Below, one piece after another: positions 46,444-53,802 of a stretch of DNA of 64,000 bases. The position numbers and the translations under genes were made by a program. Source of the stretch: XN24 sp035514535 (GTDB lineage: Bacteria > Pseudomonadota > Gammaproteobacteria > Steroidobacterales > XN24); the NCBI GenBank assembly GCA_035514535.1, contig DATKAZ010000037.1, forward strand, positions 58,321-122,320, given 5' to 3'. How positions within the stretch are numbered: position 1 is the first letter of the stretch; each line of letters opens with the position of its first letter. The notes under the pieces are model-generated. The model did not search any database and was not told where the DNA came from. It saw only the letters and a list, made by a program, of their open reading frames with translations.

Positions 46444-47084
46444 GTCCGCCACCGTTGCCCGTCGCAGCGCTCGTGTCGGGCTACGGCAGCAATCTGCAGG
46501 CCCTGCTCGATGCCGCTGCCGCCGGTCGGCTGCACGCTGAATTCCGCCTGGTCGCATCGGACCGCCCCGAGGCCCAAGGCCTGGACCGCGCGCGCCGCGC
46601 CGGGATACCAGCCGTTGCGCTGTCGCCCGCGGGGTTCCCGGATCGCCACGCCTGGCACGCTGCGCTGGGTGCGCTGCTGCACGAATCCGGCGCGCAATTG
46701 GTGGTCCTCGCCGGGTTCATGCGCGTGCTCGCCCCCGATCTCGTGGGCGCCTGGCGGGGGCGGATGCTGAATGTGCATCCCTCCCTGCTGCCGCTGTATC
46801 GGGGACTGCACACGCATCGGCGCGTGCTGGAGGCCGGCGATCGCATGCATGGCGCAAGCATCCACTTCGTGACCGAAGAACTCGACGGTGGCCCAGTGAT
46901 CCTGCAGGCCCGCATCCCTGTCCTGCCCGGCGATGACGAGCAATGCCTGGCGCAACGCGTACAGGCCCGGGAGCACGAGATCTATCCGCGCGCGGTCGAA
47001 TGGCTGGCGAGCGGGCGGCTCGAGTGGCGGGACGACGTGCCGTGGCTCGACGGGAGGCGCCTCGACCACCCGGTGGTTGTCTAG
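46440..47084 (+). CDS. purN: Phosphoribosylglycinamide formyltransferase
   Basis: PurN transfers a formyl group from 10-formyl-THF to GAR. The 214-residue product shows ALVSGYGSNLQALLDA, the catalytic Asn-His-Asp set with NVHPSLLPLYRGL and the HFVTEELDGGPVI segment. Its stop TAG forms a CTAG palindrome (47081-47084) that also provides the dcd stop on the other strand, so the two convergent genes end on the same four bases. Coupled to purM. Confidence 0.97.
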   Translation: MSPPPLPVAALVSGYGSNLQALLDAAAAGRLHAEFRLVASDRPEAQGLDRARRAGIPAVALSPAGFPDRHAWHAALGALLHESGAQLVVLAGFMRVLAPDLVGAWRGRMLNVHPSLLPLYRGLHTHRRVLEAGDRMHGASIHFVTEELDGGPVILQARIPVLPGDDEQCLAQRVQAREHEIYPRAVEWLASGRLEWRDDVPWLDGRRLDHPVVV

Positions 47085-47647
47085 GCCTTGGGCAGCGTCA
47101 CGCCGCGCTGGCCCTGGTACTTGCCGCCCCGGTCGGCGTAGGAGACCTCGCAGTCCTCGTCGGACTCGAGAAACAACATCTGCGCCACCCCCTCGTTGGC
47201 GTAGACCTTGGCCGGCAGGGGCGTCGTATTGGAGAACTCCAGGGTCACGTGCCCTTCCCACTCGGGTTCGAGAGGCGTCACGTTGACAATAATTCCGCAG
47301 CGCGCGTAGGTGCTCTTGCCGAGGCAGATGGTCAGGACCTTGCGGGGAATGCGGAAGTACTCGACGGTGCGCGCCAGGGCGAATGAGTTCGGCGGGATGA
47401 TGCAGACCTCGCCCTTCACGTCCACGAAGCTCGATTCGTCGAAGGCCTTGGGGTCCACGATCGCGGAATTGATGTTGGTGAAGATCTTGAAGTCCGGCGC
47501 GCAGCGCACGTCATAGCCGTAGCTCGAGGTCCCGAAGCTGATGACCTTGCGCCCGTCCACCGCGCGGACCTGGCCCGGCGCGAAGGGCTCGATCATGCCG
47601 TGCGTCTCCGCCATGGCGCGGATCCAGCGGTCCGACTTGATACTCAC
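47081..47647 (-). CDS. dcd: dCTP deaminase
   Basis: Dcd converts dCTP to dUTP, the source of dUMP for thymidylate. The 188-residue product is close to the family consensus: MSIKSDRWIRAMA, SSYGYDVRC, CIIPPNSFALARTVEYF, GKSTYARCGI, the catalytic Glu in TPLEPEWEGHVTLE, and QMLFLE. The GTG at 47647 directly follows the mrp stop codon, so both are read from one transcript. Confidence 0.98.
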   Translation of the reverse strand: MSIKSDRWIRAMAETHGMIEPFAPGQVRAVDGRKVISFGTSSYGYDVRCAPDFKIFTNINSAIVDPKAFDESSFVDVKGEVCIIPPNSFALARTVEYFRIPRKVLTICLGKSTYARCGIIVNVTPLEPEWEGHVTLEFSNTTPLPAKVYANEGVAQMLFLESDEDCEVSYADRGGKYQGQRGVTLPKA

Positions 47648-48742
47648 CTAGTCGTCCTCGAAGCTGATCGTCGGGAACTTGGCGCCGGGCAACGCGCCGC
47701 CCGCCGCGAGCCGGGCACACATGCGCCGCGCGATCGCCAGGTAGGCGCGTGCGGCGGGCCCATCCGGGTCCGCTACGACGGAGGGCTGTCCGGCGTCCGC
47801 TTCCTCGCGGATATGGATGTCCAGCGGCAGATTGCCCAGCAAAGGCACGCCGTATTGCTCCGCCATGCGCTCGCCTCCGCCGCTGCCGAAAATCGGCTCC
47901 TGGTGGCCGCAGCTGGAGCAGATGTGCAGGCTCATGTTTTCCACGATCCCCAGCACCGGCACCTTGACCTTCTCGAACATCCTGAGTCCCTTGCGGGCGT
48001 CGAGCAGTGCGATGTCCTGCGGCGTGGTGACGATGACGGCGCCGCTGACGGGCACGCGCTGCGAGAGCGTCAGCTGGATATCGCCCGTACCCGGCGGCAT
48101 GTCGACGATCAGGTAGTCGATCTCGCCCCAGTCGGTATCTCCCAGCAGCTGCTGCAGAGCCTGGGTCACCATCGGACCCCGCCAGATCATCGGCTGGTCC
48201 TCGTCGATCAAAAAGCCGATCGACATGCAGTGAATGCCGAAAGCCTCCAGCGGGCGGATGCGCTTGCCGTCGGCACTCATCGGCCGCCGGCCGGACAGGC
48301 CGAGCATCCGGGGCTGGCTCGGGCCGTAGATATCGGCGTCGAGGATGCCGACCTTGGCACCTTCCGACGCCAGCGCGAGGGCCAGGTTGACAGCGGTGGT
48401 CGATTTCCCCACGCCGCCCTTGCCGGAGGCTACGGCGACGATATTCCGGATCCCGGCCAGGGGCTGGAGACCAGGCTGCACGGAGCGCGCCTCGACGTCC
48501 CAATCGACGGCAACCCTCACGGCCGTGACGCCCGGCAGCGTCCCGAGCAGTTCGCCGAACTCGGCCTGCAACTCCCGCTCGTAGCGGTCGGCGGGAAAGC
48601 CGAGGCGCAGCTTGATGCCGAGCACGCCGTCCTCGAGGGCCAGGTCCGCGACGGCTCCTGCCGAGACCAGGTCCTGCTCGATCACGGGGTCGATGCGTTG
48701 GGCCAGCATGGCTCGCGCGCGCTCTAGAGTTGCCTGGGTCAT
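47648..48742 (-). CDS. mrp: Iron-sulfur carrier P-loop ATPase Mrp/ApbC
   Basis: Mrp (ApbC) is a cytosolic ATPase that carries and delivers Fe-S clusters. The 364-residue product has an N-terminal DUF59-like domain (about 1-90), the deviant Walker A ASGKGGVGKSTTAVNLA (about 105-121), Walker B DYLIVDMPPGTGD, and the cluster-binding pair CSSC. The ATG at 48742 yields MTQATLE; the upstream open frame lies in the intergenic stretch. In many relatives it is divergent from metG; here the kinase/PilT genes lie between them. Confidence 0.96.
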   Translation of the reverse strand: MTQATLERARAMLAQRIDPVIEQDLVSAGAVADLALEDGVLGIKLRLGFPADRYERELQAEFGELLGTLPGVTAVRVAVDWDVEARSVQPGLQPLAGIRNIVAVASGKGGVGKSTTAVNLALALASEGAKVGILDADIYGPSQPRMLGLSGRRPMSADGKRIRPLEAFGIHCMSIGFLIDEDQPMIWRGPMVTQALQQLLGDTDWGEIDYLIVDMPPGTGDIQLTLSQRVPVSGAVIVTTPQDIALLDARKGLRMFEKVKVPVLGIVENMSLHICSSCGHQEPIFGSGGGERMAEQYGVPLLGNLPLDIHIREEADAGQPSVVADPDGPAARAYLAIARRMCARLAAGGALPGAKFPTISFEDD

Positions 48743-49066
48743 ACCGCTCCCTGGGGGCTGGGCTTGTGCCGGGTGAAGGGAGGCATTGTAGTACAGGCTC
48801 GCAGGGCGGGCAGCCGTGCTTGGACCGGGAACCGCGAGCCGTGTAATTTCGTGTAATTTAGGGAGACTCGCCGGGCCGGGAGGAGCAGCCCCCCGGCGCC
48901 GGGAAAGCCAAATCCCGCGGCGAGCGCTTACAATCGGGTGTCCGGCGACGTTGAAGGGTCGAACTGTCATTACACCAGGACAACTACAGCATGCGTGCCT
49001 GACGCGGCCGCTCGTGTCCGTCAGCCGGATCGGCTGCCGCGCGAACGGGCCGCGGAGCGGACGGCC
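48743..49066. other. 324-bp divergent intergenic region with a tandem 10-bp repeat and weak -10 boxes
   Basis: This is the only gene-free stretch over 300 bases. It must hold the promoters of mrp (minus) and the HEAT-kinase operon (plus). Visible elements: a perfect tandem repeat of CGTGTAATTT at 48840-48849 and 48850-48859; a plus-strand TACAAT at 48929-48934; a minus-strand TACAAT at 48785-48790. No -35 hexamer at the proper distance was found for either. GC-rich inverted segments around 48870-48900 could form hairpins. No RNA gene is recognisable. Confidence 0.6.
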
Positions 49067-51466
49067 ATGAGCCTCTTCGGCACGTTCATGGCGGACCGCC
49101 TCGTGGCGGGGATTAGGAATCCCGCCGACCTCGAATCGGCGTCCGGCAAGAAATCCGTCGCCAGGCTGCGCAAGGTCGGCGGGCCGGCGCTGCGCAAGAT
49201 CGTTGCGGAGATGGAAACCGCGGACAAGGATCGCGCCCAGACACTTTCCCGCGTTCTCGGTACGCTCATATCTCCCCGCACGCTGCCCGATGCGATCGCC
49301 GCCATGAACAACGCCAATGCCCGCGGCCTGCAGGGCCTCGTATGGGCGCTGTCCAACAGCAGGGATTACAATCCGAACAAGCTGCTCGAGTACCTCGGTG
49401 ACGATCACCTGCCGCGCGCGGCGCTGCTTGAAATCCTGGGCGCACAGAAAGAGCGCCTCGAGGCGCGCCTGCTGCTCAATCGGGCCTACCAGGCCGAATC
49501 GACGGAAAAATCCGCCCTCTTCAAGCTCATCGGCGAGATCGCCACCGACGGCATCCTGCCGGAACTGATCAGCCGCCTGTCCGGCAAGGACGCCGGCGCA
49601 AAGGTCCACATCATCGAGATCCTGTCGCGCTTCGACCGCCCGGATGTCCAGCACGGCATCGAGCAGGAACTGGCGAGCGACAACAAGCTCGTCCGGCAGG
49701 CCGCACTGGGCGCGCTCGGCCGGATGAGCGGCGACGTGGACGTCGCCATGCTCTGCGGCTTGCTGCGTGACCCGGACCTGAACGTGCAGAACCGTGCGGT
49801 GGACGTCATCATCAAGCGGCGGCACCCGGATACCTTCAAGCACCTGGTCGAAGTGCTGAAGGACGAGTCGGACTTCGCGCGCCGCGCCGCCGTCGAGGTG
49901 CTCAACGAAATCGGGGACCAGGAGTCCATCAAGGATCTCTTCAGTGCCCTCAGCGACGATGACTGGTGGGTCCGCGCCCGCGCCACGGACGCGCTGGCAC
50001 GAATCGGCGGCCCGCGGGTCATCGATGCGGTACTGGGCCTGATCAATGACAAGGATGAATCCGTGCGGCGTGCCGCCGTGGAAATCCTCAATACCACCAA
50101 GGACGAGCGCGCCGTACAACACCTCATCGCGGCTACCACGGACGGCGACTGGTGGGTCAGGGAGCGATCCGCGGACGCACTGGGCGAAATCGGCGACGTG
50201 CGCGCGGTGCCGGCAGTGATCAAGATGCTCTCGGCGGAGCCGCGCTCGATCCCCGCGGCGGTGCGCGCGCTCGGCAAGCTTGCGGGCAAGGATGCCGTGC
50301 CGCACCTCAAGCCCCTGCTGGAGCACAAGGACAAGCAGGTGCGCATCGAGGTCATGAACACGCTGGCGGAGATCACCGATCCGGCCGCGGCGGATACCAT
50401 CATCGCGCGCATCGCGCGCGAAAGCTCGTCGCAGGACCCCTCGATCAGCGAAGCGGCGGCGGCGGCGGTGCAGCGCCTCGGCGAACGCGTGGGCACCGCG
50501 ACGGGCTCATTGGCATCGGCCGGCGGCGCCACGCCGGGCGGCGGCGGCGATGCATCGCTGGGCGACGGCAAGGACTGGCGCGAATTGCTCAAGGCGGCGG
50601 CGCAGTACGCCCAGACGCTCGATATTACGAAGCTCGAGCCCGGCGACACCATCGAGGGCCGCTACAAGTACATCAAGAAGATCGGCAAAGGCGCATTCGG
50701 AACGGTGCTGCTGGTCGAAGACATGGTCGTGGATGAACGCCTGGTTCTGAAGTTCCTCAACCCGGGCGTATCGGCGGATGAAGAGATGATGAAGCGCTTC
50801 ATTCACGAGTTGCGCTATTCCCGCAAGATCACGCACAAGAACGTCATCCGGATCTACGATTTCATCGCGCTGGGCGGCCTGTACGCGATCTCGATGGAAT
50901 ACTTTGCCTCCCATCCGCTCTCGGACGAACTCAAGGACGAGAAACCCCTGCTGCTGGAAACCGCACTGCAGTACGGTTGCGACATCGCCATCGGCATGCA
51001 AGTCGCCCACCACGCCGGCATCGTGCATCGCGACCTGAAGCCGGCCAACGTGCTGATCGACGACGAGCGCCTTGTGAAGGTGGTGGACTTCGGAGTTGCG
51101 GCCGCGGGCGCCGGAGGAGACACCCAGCTGACGCGCACCGGCTATGTGATAGGCTCGCCGAAATACATGGCTCCCGAGCAGATTCTTGGCAAGAAAGTGG
51201 ATGAGAAGGCGGACATCTACAGCCTGGGCGTCATGCTCTACGAGATGCTGACCGGCGTTCCTCCGTACACTCGCGGGGACCAGATGGCCGTCATGTATCA
51301 GCATGTCCAGGGTAAGGCGAAGAGGGCCCATGAATTGAATCCGAACGTGCCTCGCGGGCTGTCCGACCTGGTGGCCCGTTGCATGTCGGTCGACAAGAGC
51401 AAGCGTTTCTCGTCGATGGACGAACTGCGGGCTGCCCTCATGCCTTTCCGCAAAATGGAGGCCTAG
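49067..51466 (+). CDS. HEAT-repeat/Ser-Thr protein kinase fusion
   Basis: A 799-residue cytosolic protein: HEAT-like (PBS-lyase type) repeats over about 30-480, including two near-identical DWWVR-x-R-x2-DAL helices, a Gly/Ser linker (about 485-505), then a eukaryotic-type kinase domain (530-799). The kinase looks active: GKGAFG at 540-545, ATP-binding Lys562, HRDLKPAN with catalytic Asp656, DFG at 674-676, and the APE motif in YMAPEQ. No membrane segment is present. The ATG at 49067 has GGAG nine bases upstream. It leads an operon with two PilT-type ATPases, so it is probably a regulator of a pilus motor or related machine, with the repeats as docking surface; this role is inference. Confidence 0.93.
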   Translation: MSLFGTFMADRLVAGIRNPADLESASGKKSVARLRKVGGPALRKIVAEMETADKDRAQTLSRVLGTLISPRTLPDAIAAMNNANARGLQGLVWALSNSRDYNPNKLLEYLGDDHLPRAALLEILGAQKERLEARLLLNRAYQAESTEKSALFKLIGEIATDGILPELISRLSGKDAGAKVHIIEILSRFDRPDVQHGIEQELASDNKLVRQAALGALGRMSGDVDVAMLCGLLRDPDLNVQNRAVDVIIKRRHPDTFKHLVEVLKDESDFARRAAVEVLNEIGDQESIKDLFSALSDDDWWVRARATDALARIGGPRVIDAVLGLINDKDESVRRAAVEILNTTKDERAVQHLIAATTDGDWWVRERSADALGEIGDVRAVPAVIKMLSAEPRSIPAAVRALGKLAGKDAVPHLKPLLEHKDKQVRIEVMNTLAEITDPAAADTIIARIARESSSQDPSISEAAAAAVQRLGERVGTATGSLASAGGATPGGGGDASLGDGKDWRELLKAAAQYAQTLDITKLEPGDTIEGRYKYIKKIGKGAFGTVLLVEDMVVDERLVLKFLNPGVSADEEMMKRFIHELRYSRKITHKNVIRIYDFIALGGLYAISMEYFASHPLSDELKDEKPLLLETALQYGCDIAIGMQVAHHAGIVHRDLKPANVLIDDERLVKVVDFGVAAAGAGGDTQLTRTGYVIGSPKYMAPEQILGKKVDEKADIYSLGVMLYEMLTGVPPYTRGDQMAVMYQHVQGKAKRAHELNPNVPRGLSDLVARCMSVDKSKRFSSMDELRAALMPFRKMEA

Positions 51467-51472
51467 GCTCTG
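51457..51472 (+). promoter_or_regulatory. Ribosome site GGAGG placed for a CTG start of the first PilT gene
   Basis: GGAGG at 51457-51461, within the last codons of the kinase gene, lies eight bases before a CTG at 51470-51472. This spacing is ideal, and initiation there restores the normal PilT N-terminus. The next in-frame ATG (51503) has no ribosome site and would remove the first 11 residues. Confidence 0.55.
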
Positions 51473-52561
51473 GCCAGGATCGACGCTTTCCTGCAGCTGG
51501 CCATGGCGCAAGGCTGCTCGGACATCCATCTCGCGGTCGGCGTGCCGCCGATGCTGCGATTGCGCGGCGACCTGCTGCCGATCAAGTTCCGCGATCTCTC
51601 GCCGCAGGAACTCGAGAGCTACGTCAGCGAGATCCTGACCCCGGCCCAGCAAGGCGTGTTCCGCGAGGGCCATGACCTCGACTTCTCCTATGTCAGCGGC
51701 GAAGGGGGGCGCTTCAGGGTAAACATCTTCCGCAAGGACGGCGGACCCGGTGCCGTGTTCCGCTTCATCCCCGCCGAGGTGCCCACGCTGGAATCCCTCG
51801 GCCTGCCACCGATCGTCCGCCAGCTCTGCGACTACCACCAGGGGATGGTGCTGGTCACCGGTGCCACCGGCACCGGCAAGTCAACGACCCTCGCGGCGAT
51901 GATCGATTTCCTCAATTCGACGAACAAGATGAACATCATCAGCCTCGAGGACCCGATCGAGTTCGTGCACGGTTGCAAGAACTCCCAGATCATCCAGCGC
52001 GAGCTCGGCACGCACCTCAGGAGCTTCTCGTCCGGCGTGCGGGCGGCGTTGCGCGAAGACCCGGATGTCATCCTCGTGGGTGAAATGCGTGATGCCGAGA
52101 CCATCACGATGGCAATGACCGCCGCGGAAACCGGTCACCTGGTGCTCAGTACTCTGCATACGACCGGGGCCGTTAAGACGATCGACCGGATCATCGATGC
52201 CCTGCCGGCGCAGCAACGCGAGCAGACCAAGAGCTTCCTGTCGCAGAGCCTCGTCGCCGTGATCACGCAAGTCCTGGTGAAGACTGCCGACGGACGCAAC
52301 AGGAAGGCGATTCACGAGATACTCGTGCAGAACAAGGCGATCTCGCGATTGATCATGAGCGACCAGACGCACCTGATCCCGTCGCAGCTGCAGACCGGCA
52401 AGGAAGTGGGCATGCAAATGATGGACCAGGCGCTGCTGGACGCCATCCAGAAACGCGAGATCGATCCCGACGACGCTTATCGCTTCACGACCGACAAGAA
52501 GCAGTTCGCTCGCTTCGTCACGGACACGGGCATGCTGCCCAAACTGGACCTGGCCGAATGA
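51470..52561 (+). CDS. PilT-family retraction ATPase, first copy (probable CTG start)
   Basis: A 363-residue secretion-type hexameric ATPase of the PilT family, which powers depolymerisation of type IV pili. It starts probably at a CTG at 51470, giving the family N-terminus with ...QGCSDIHLAVGVPPMLR. It shows Walker A GATGTGKST (131-139), the Asp box EDPIEFVH, ALREDPDVILVGEMRD (Walker B, about 195-208), the HTTGAVKTIDRI His box, and a C-terminal helix region with QTGKEVGMQMMDQ. It follows the kinase stop within four bases and overlaps the second ATPase (ATGA). No pilus structural gene is nearby. Confidence 0.92.
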   Translation: MARIDAFLQLAMAQGCSDIHLAVGVPPMLRLRGDLLPIKFRDLSPQELESYVSEILTPAQQGVFREGHDLDFSYVSGEGGRFRVNIFRKDGGPGAVFRFIPAEVPTLESLGLPPIVRQLCDYHQGMVLVTGATGTGKSTTLAAMIDFLNSTNKMNIISLEDPIEFVHGCKNSQIIQRELGTHLRSFSSGVRAALREDPDVILVGEMRDAETITMAMTAAETGHLVLSTLHTTGAVKTIDRIIDALPAQQREQTKSFLSQSLVAVITQVLVKTADGRNRKAIHEILVQNKAISRLIMSDQTHLIPSQLQTGKEVGMQMMDQALLDAIQKREIDPDDAYRFTTDKKQFARFVTDTGMLPKLDLAE

Positions 52562-53655
52562 GCACCTCGCCTCCTCCCGCCGCGGAAGGCAGCCAGCTTC
52601 TCGACCGCCTGTTGCGCGTCATGGTGGAGCGCAGCGGCTCGGACCTGCACCTGATCGCGGGCAATCCGCCGCGCGTGCGCATCCACGGCGACCTGCTGAT
52701 ACTCGAGCCCGCCCCGCTGAACGCGGAGGAACTGGCGAAGAACCTCCAGGCGATCGCGCCTCCTGCCGCGGCCGCAATGTTCGAACGCGATGACCAGGCC
52801 GATTTCGCCTATAGCATCCAGGGCGTGGCGCGCTTCCGGGTCAATGTATTCCGGCACCTCGGCGGCATGGGCGCCGTCATGCGCGCGATCCCGTCCGAGG
52901 CCGTCAGTCTCGATTCGCTGAAACTCCCGGACGTCGTGCGCAGCCTTTGCCAGCATCGCCAGGGAATGATCCTCGTCACGGGCAAGACCGGCTCGGGAAA
53001 GTCCACGACGCTCGCGGCGATGATCAACGAGATCAATAAGACGCGCAAAGGCCATATCATCACGATCGAGGACCCGATCGAGTTCCTGCACCAGCGACAC
53101 GGGTGCCTGATCAGTCAGCGCGAGGTGGGCACGCACACACCGGCCTTCGCCGAGGCCCTGCTATCGGCCCTGCGCGAGGACCCGGATGTCGTCCTGGTCG
53201 GTGAGCTGCGCGACATCGAGACGATGAGCACGGCCATCACGGCGGCGGAAATGGGCATCCTGGTCATGGGCACGCTGCACACCAACGGTGCCGCCGCGAC
53301 CGTGGACCGGATCGTGCATGCCTTTCCGCCGGAGAAGCAGGTCCACGTCCGCACGATGCTGTCCACGTCCCTGCGCGGCGTGATCTCCCAGCAGCTGTGC
53401 CGTCGCAAGACCGGCAACGGGCGGATTGCCGCGCTGGAGATCCTCATCAACACCTCCGCGATCTCCAACCTCCTCCGCCAGGGAAAGCTCGACCAGCTCG
53501 AAACCGCCATGCAGTCCGGGGCCAACGTCGGCATGCGGACCATGGACTCGGCACTGCAGGAACTGCTCGACCGCCGCTTCATCACGGGGCGCGAGGCCTA
53601 CGAGAAGGCATCATCCAAGGACCGGTTCCGCAGGGTGGCCGAACAGTCCACCTGA
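52558..53655 (+). CDS. PilT-family ATPase, second copy
   Basis: A 365-residue PilT-like ATPase, related to but distinct from the preceding one. The N-terminus (LLDRLLRVMVERSGSDLHLIAG) resembles PilU, while the core resembles PilT. It shows Walker A GKTGSGKST (142-150), EDPIEFLHQ, LREDPDVVLVGELRD, HTNGAAATVDRI, and QSGANVGMRTMDSAL near the end. PilU proteins usually have LRQAPD at Walker B, so this is not a clear PilU. The two copies could form mixed or paired hexamers, like PilT/PilU. It is coupled to the first copy by ATGA. Confidence 0.92.
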   Translation: MSTSPPPAAEGSQLLDRLLRVMVERSGSDLHLIAGNPPRVRIHGDLLILEPAPLNAEELAKNLQAIAPPAAAAMFERDDQADFAYSIQGVARFRVNVFRHLGGMGAVMRAIPSEAVSLDSLKLPDVVRSLCQHRQGMILVTGKTGSGKSTTLAAMINEINKTRKGHIITIEDPIEFLHQRHGCLISQREVGTHTPAFAEALLSALREDPDVVLVGELRDIETMSTAITAAEMGILVMGTLHTNGAAATVDRIVHAFPPEKQVHVRTMLSTSLRGVISQQLCRRKTGNGRIAALEILINTSAISNLLRQGKLDQLETAMQSGANVGMRTMDSALQELLDRRFITGREAYEKASSKDRFRRVAEQST

Positions 53656-53661
53656 CCGCAT

Positions 53662-53676
53662 GGCCCCGCGGGGGCC
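53662..53676 (+). terminator. GC-rich hairpin after the kinase/PilT operon
   Basis: A six-base GC stem (GGCCCC / GGGGCC) with a three-base loop lies seven bases after the stop of the second PilT gene. There is no T-run directly after it. It may end the operon before metG, but the evidence is weak. Confidence 0.35.
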
Positions 53677-53692
53677 GGCCCCTCGGATATGG

Positions 53693-53698
53693 CATAAT
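53693..53698 (+). promoter_or_regulatory. Possible -10 box for metG
   Basis: CATAAT (five of six bases of TATAAT) lies 105 bases before the metG ATG, after the hairpin that follows the PilT genes. A -35 hexamer is not evident at the right spacing. Its presence suggests that metG can be transcribed apart from the kinase operon. Confidence 0.35.
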
Positions 53699-53802
53699 TT
53701 CCCGCTTATCGTCCCCGGCGGACGGATTCGCGCGGCCGTGCTGCCCGCGCTCGCCCGCCGAGCTCCAGCCTCGTTGATACCGCGACTCTGCGGGAAGAGA
53801 CC

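Noticed and set aside
48938..49066. N-terminal extension of the HEAT-kinase by 43 codons
   Set aside because: No ribosome site at the upstream start and the extra sequence is Arg/Pro-rich and non-repetitive; the ATG at 49067 has GGAG at good spacing.
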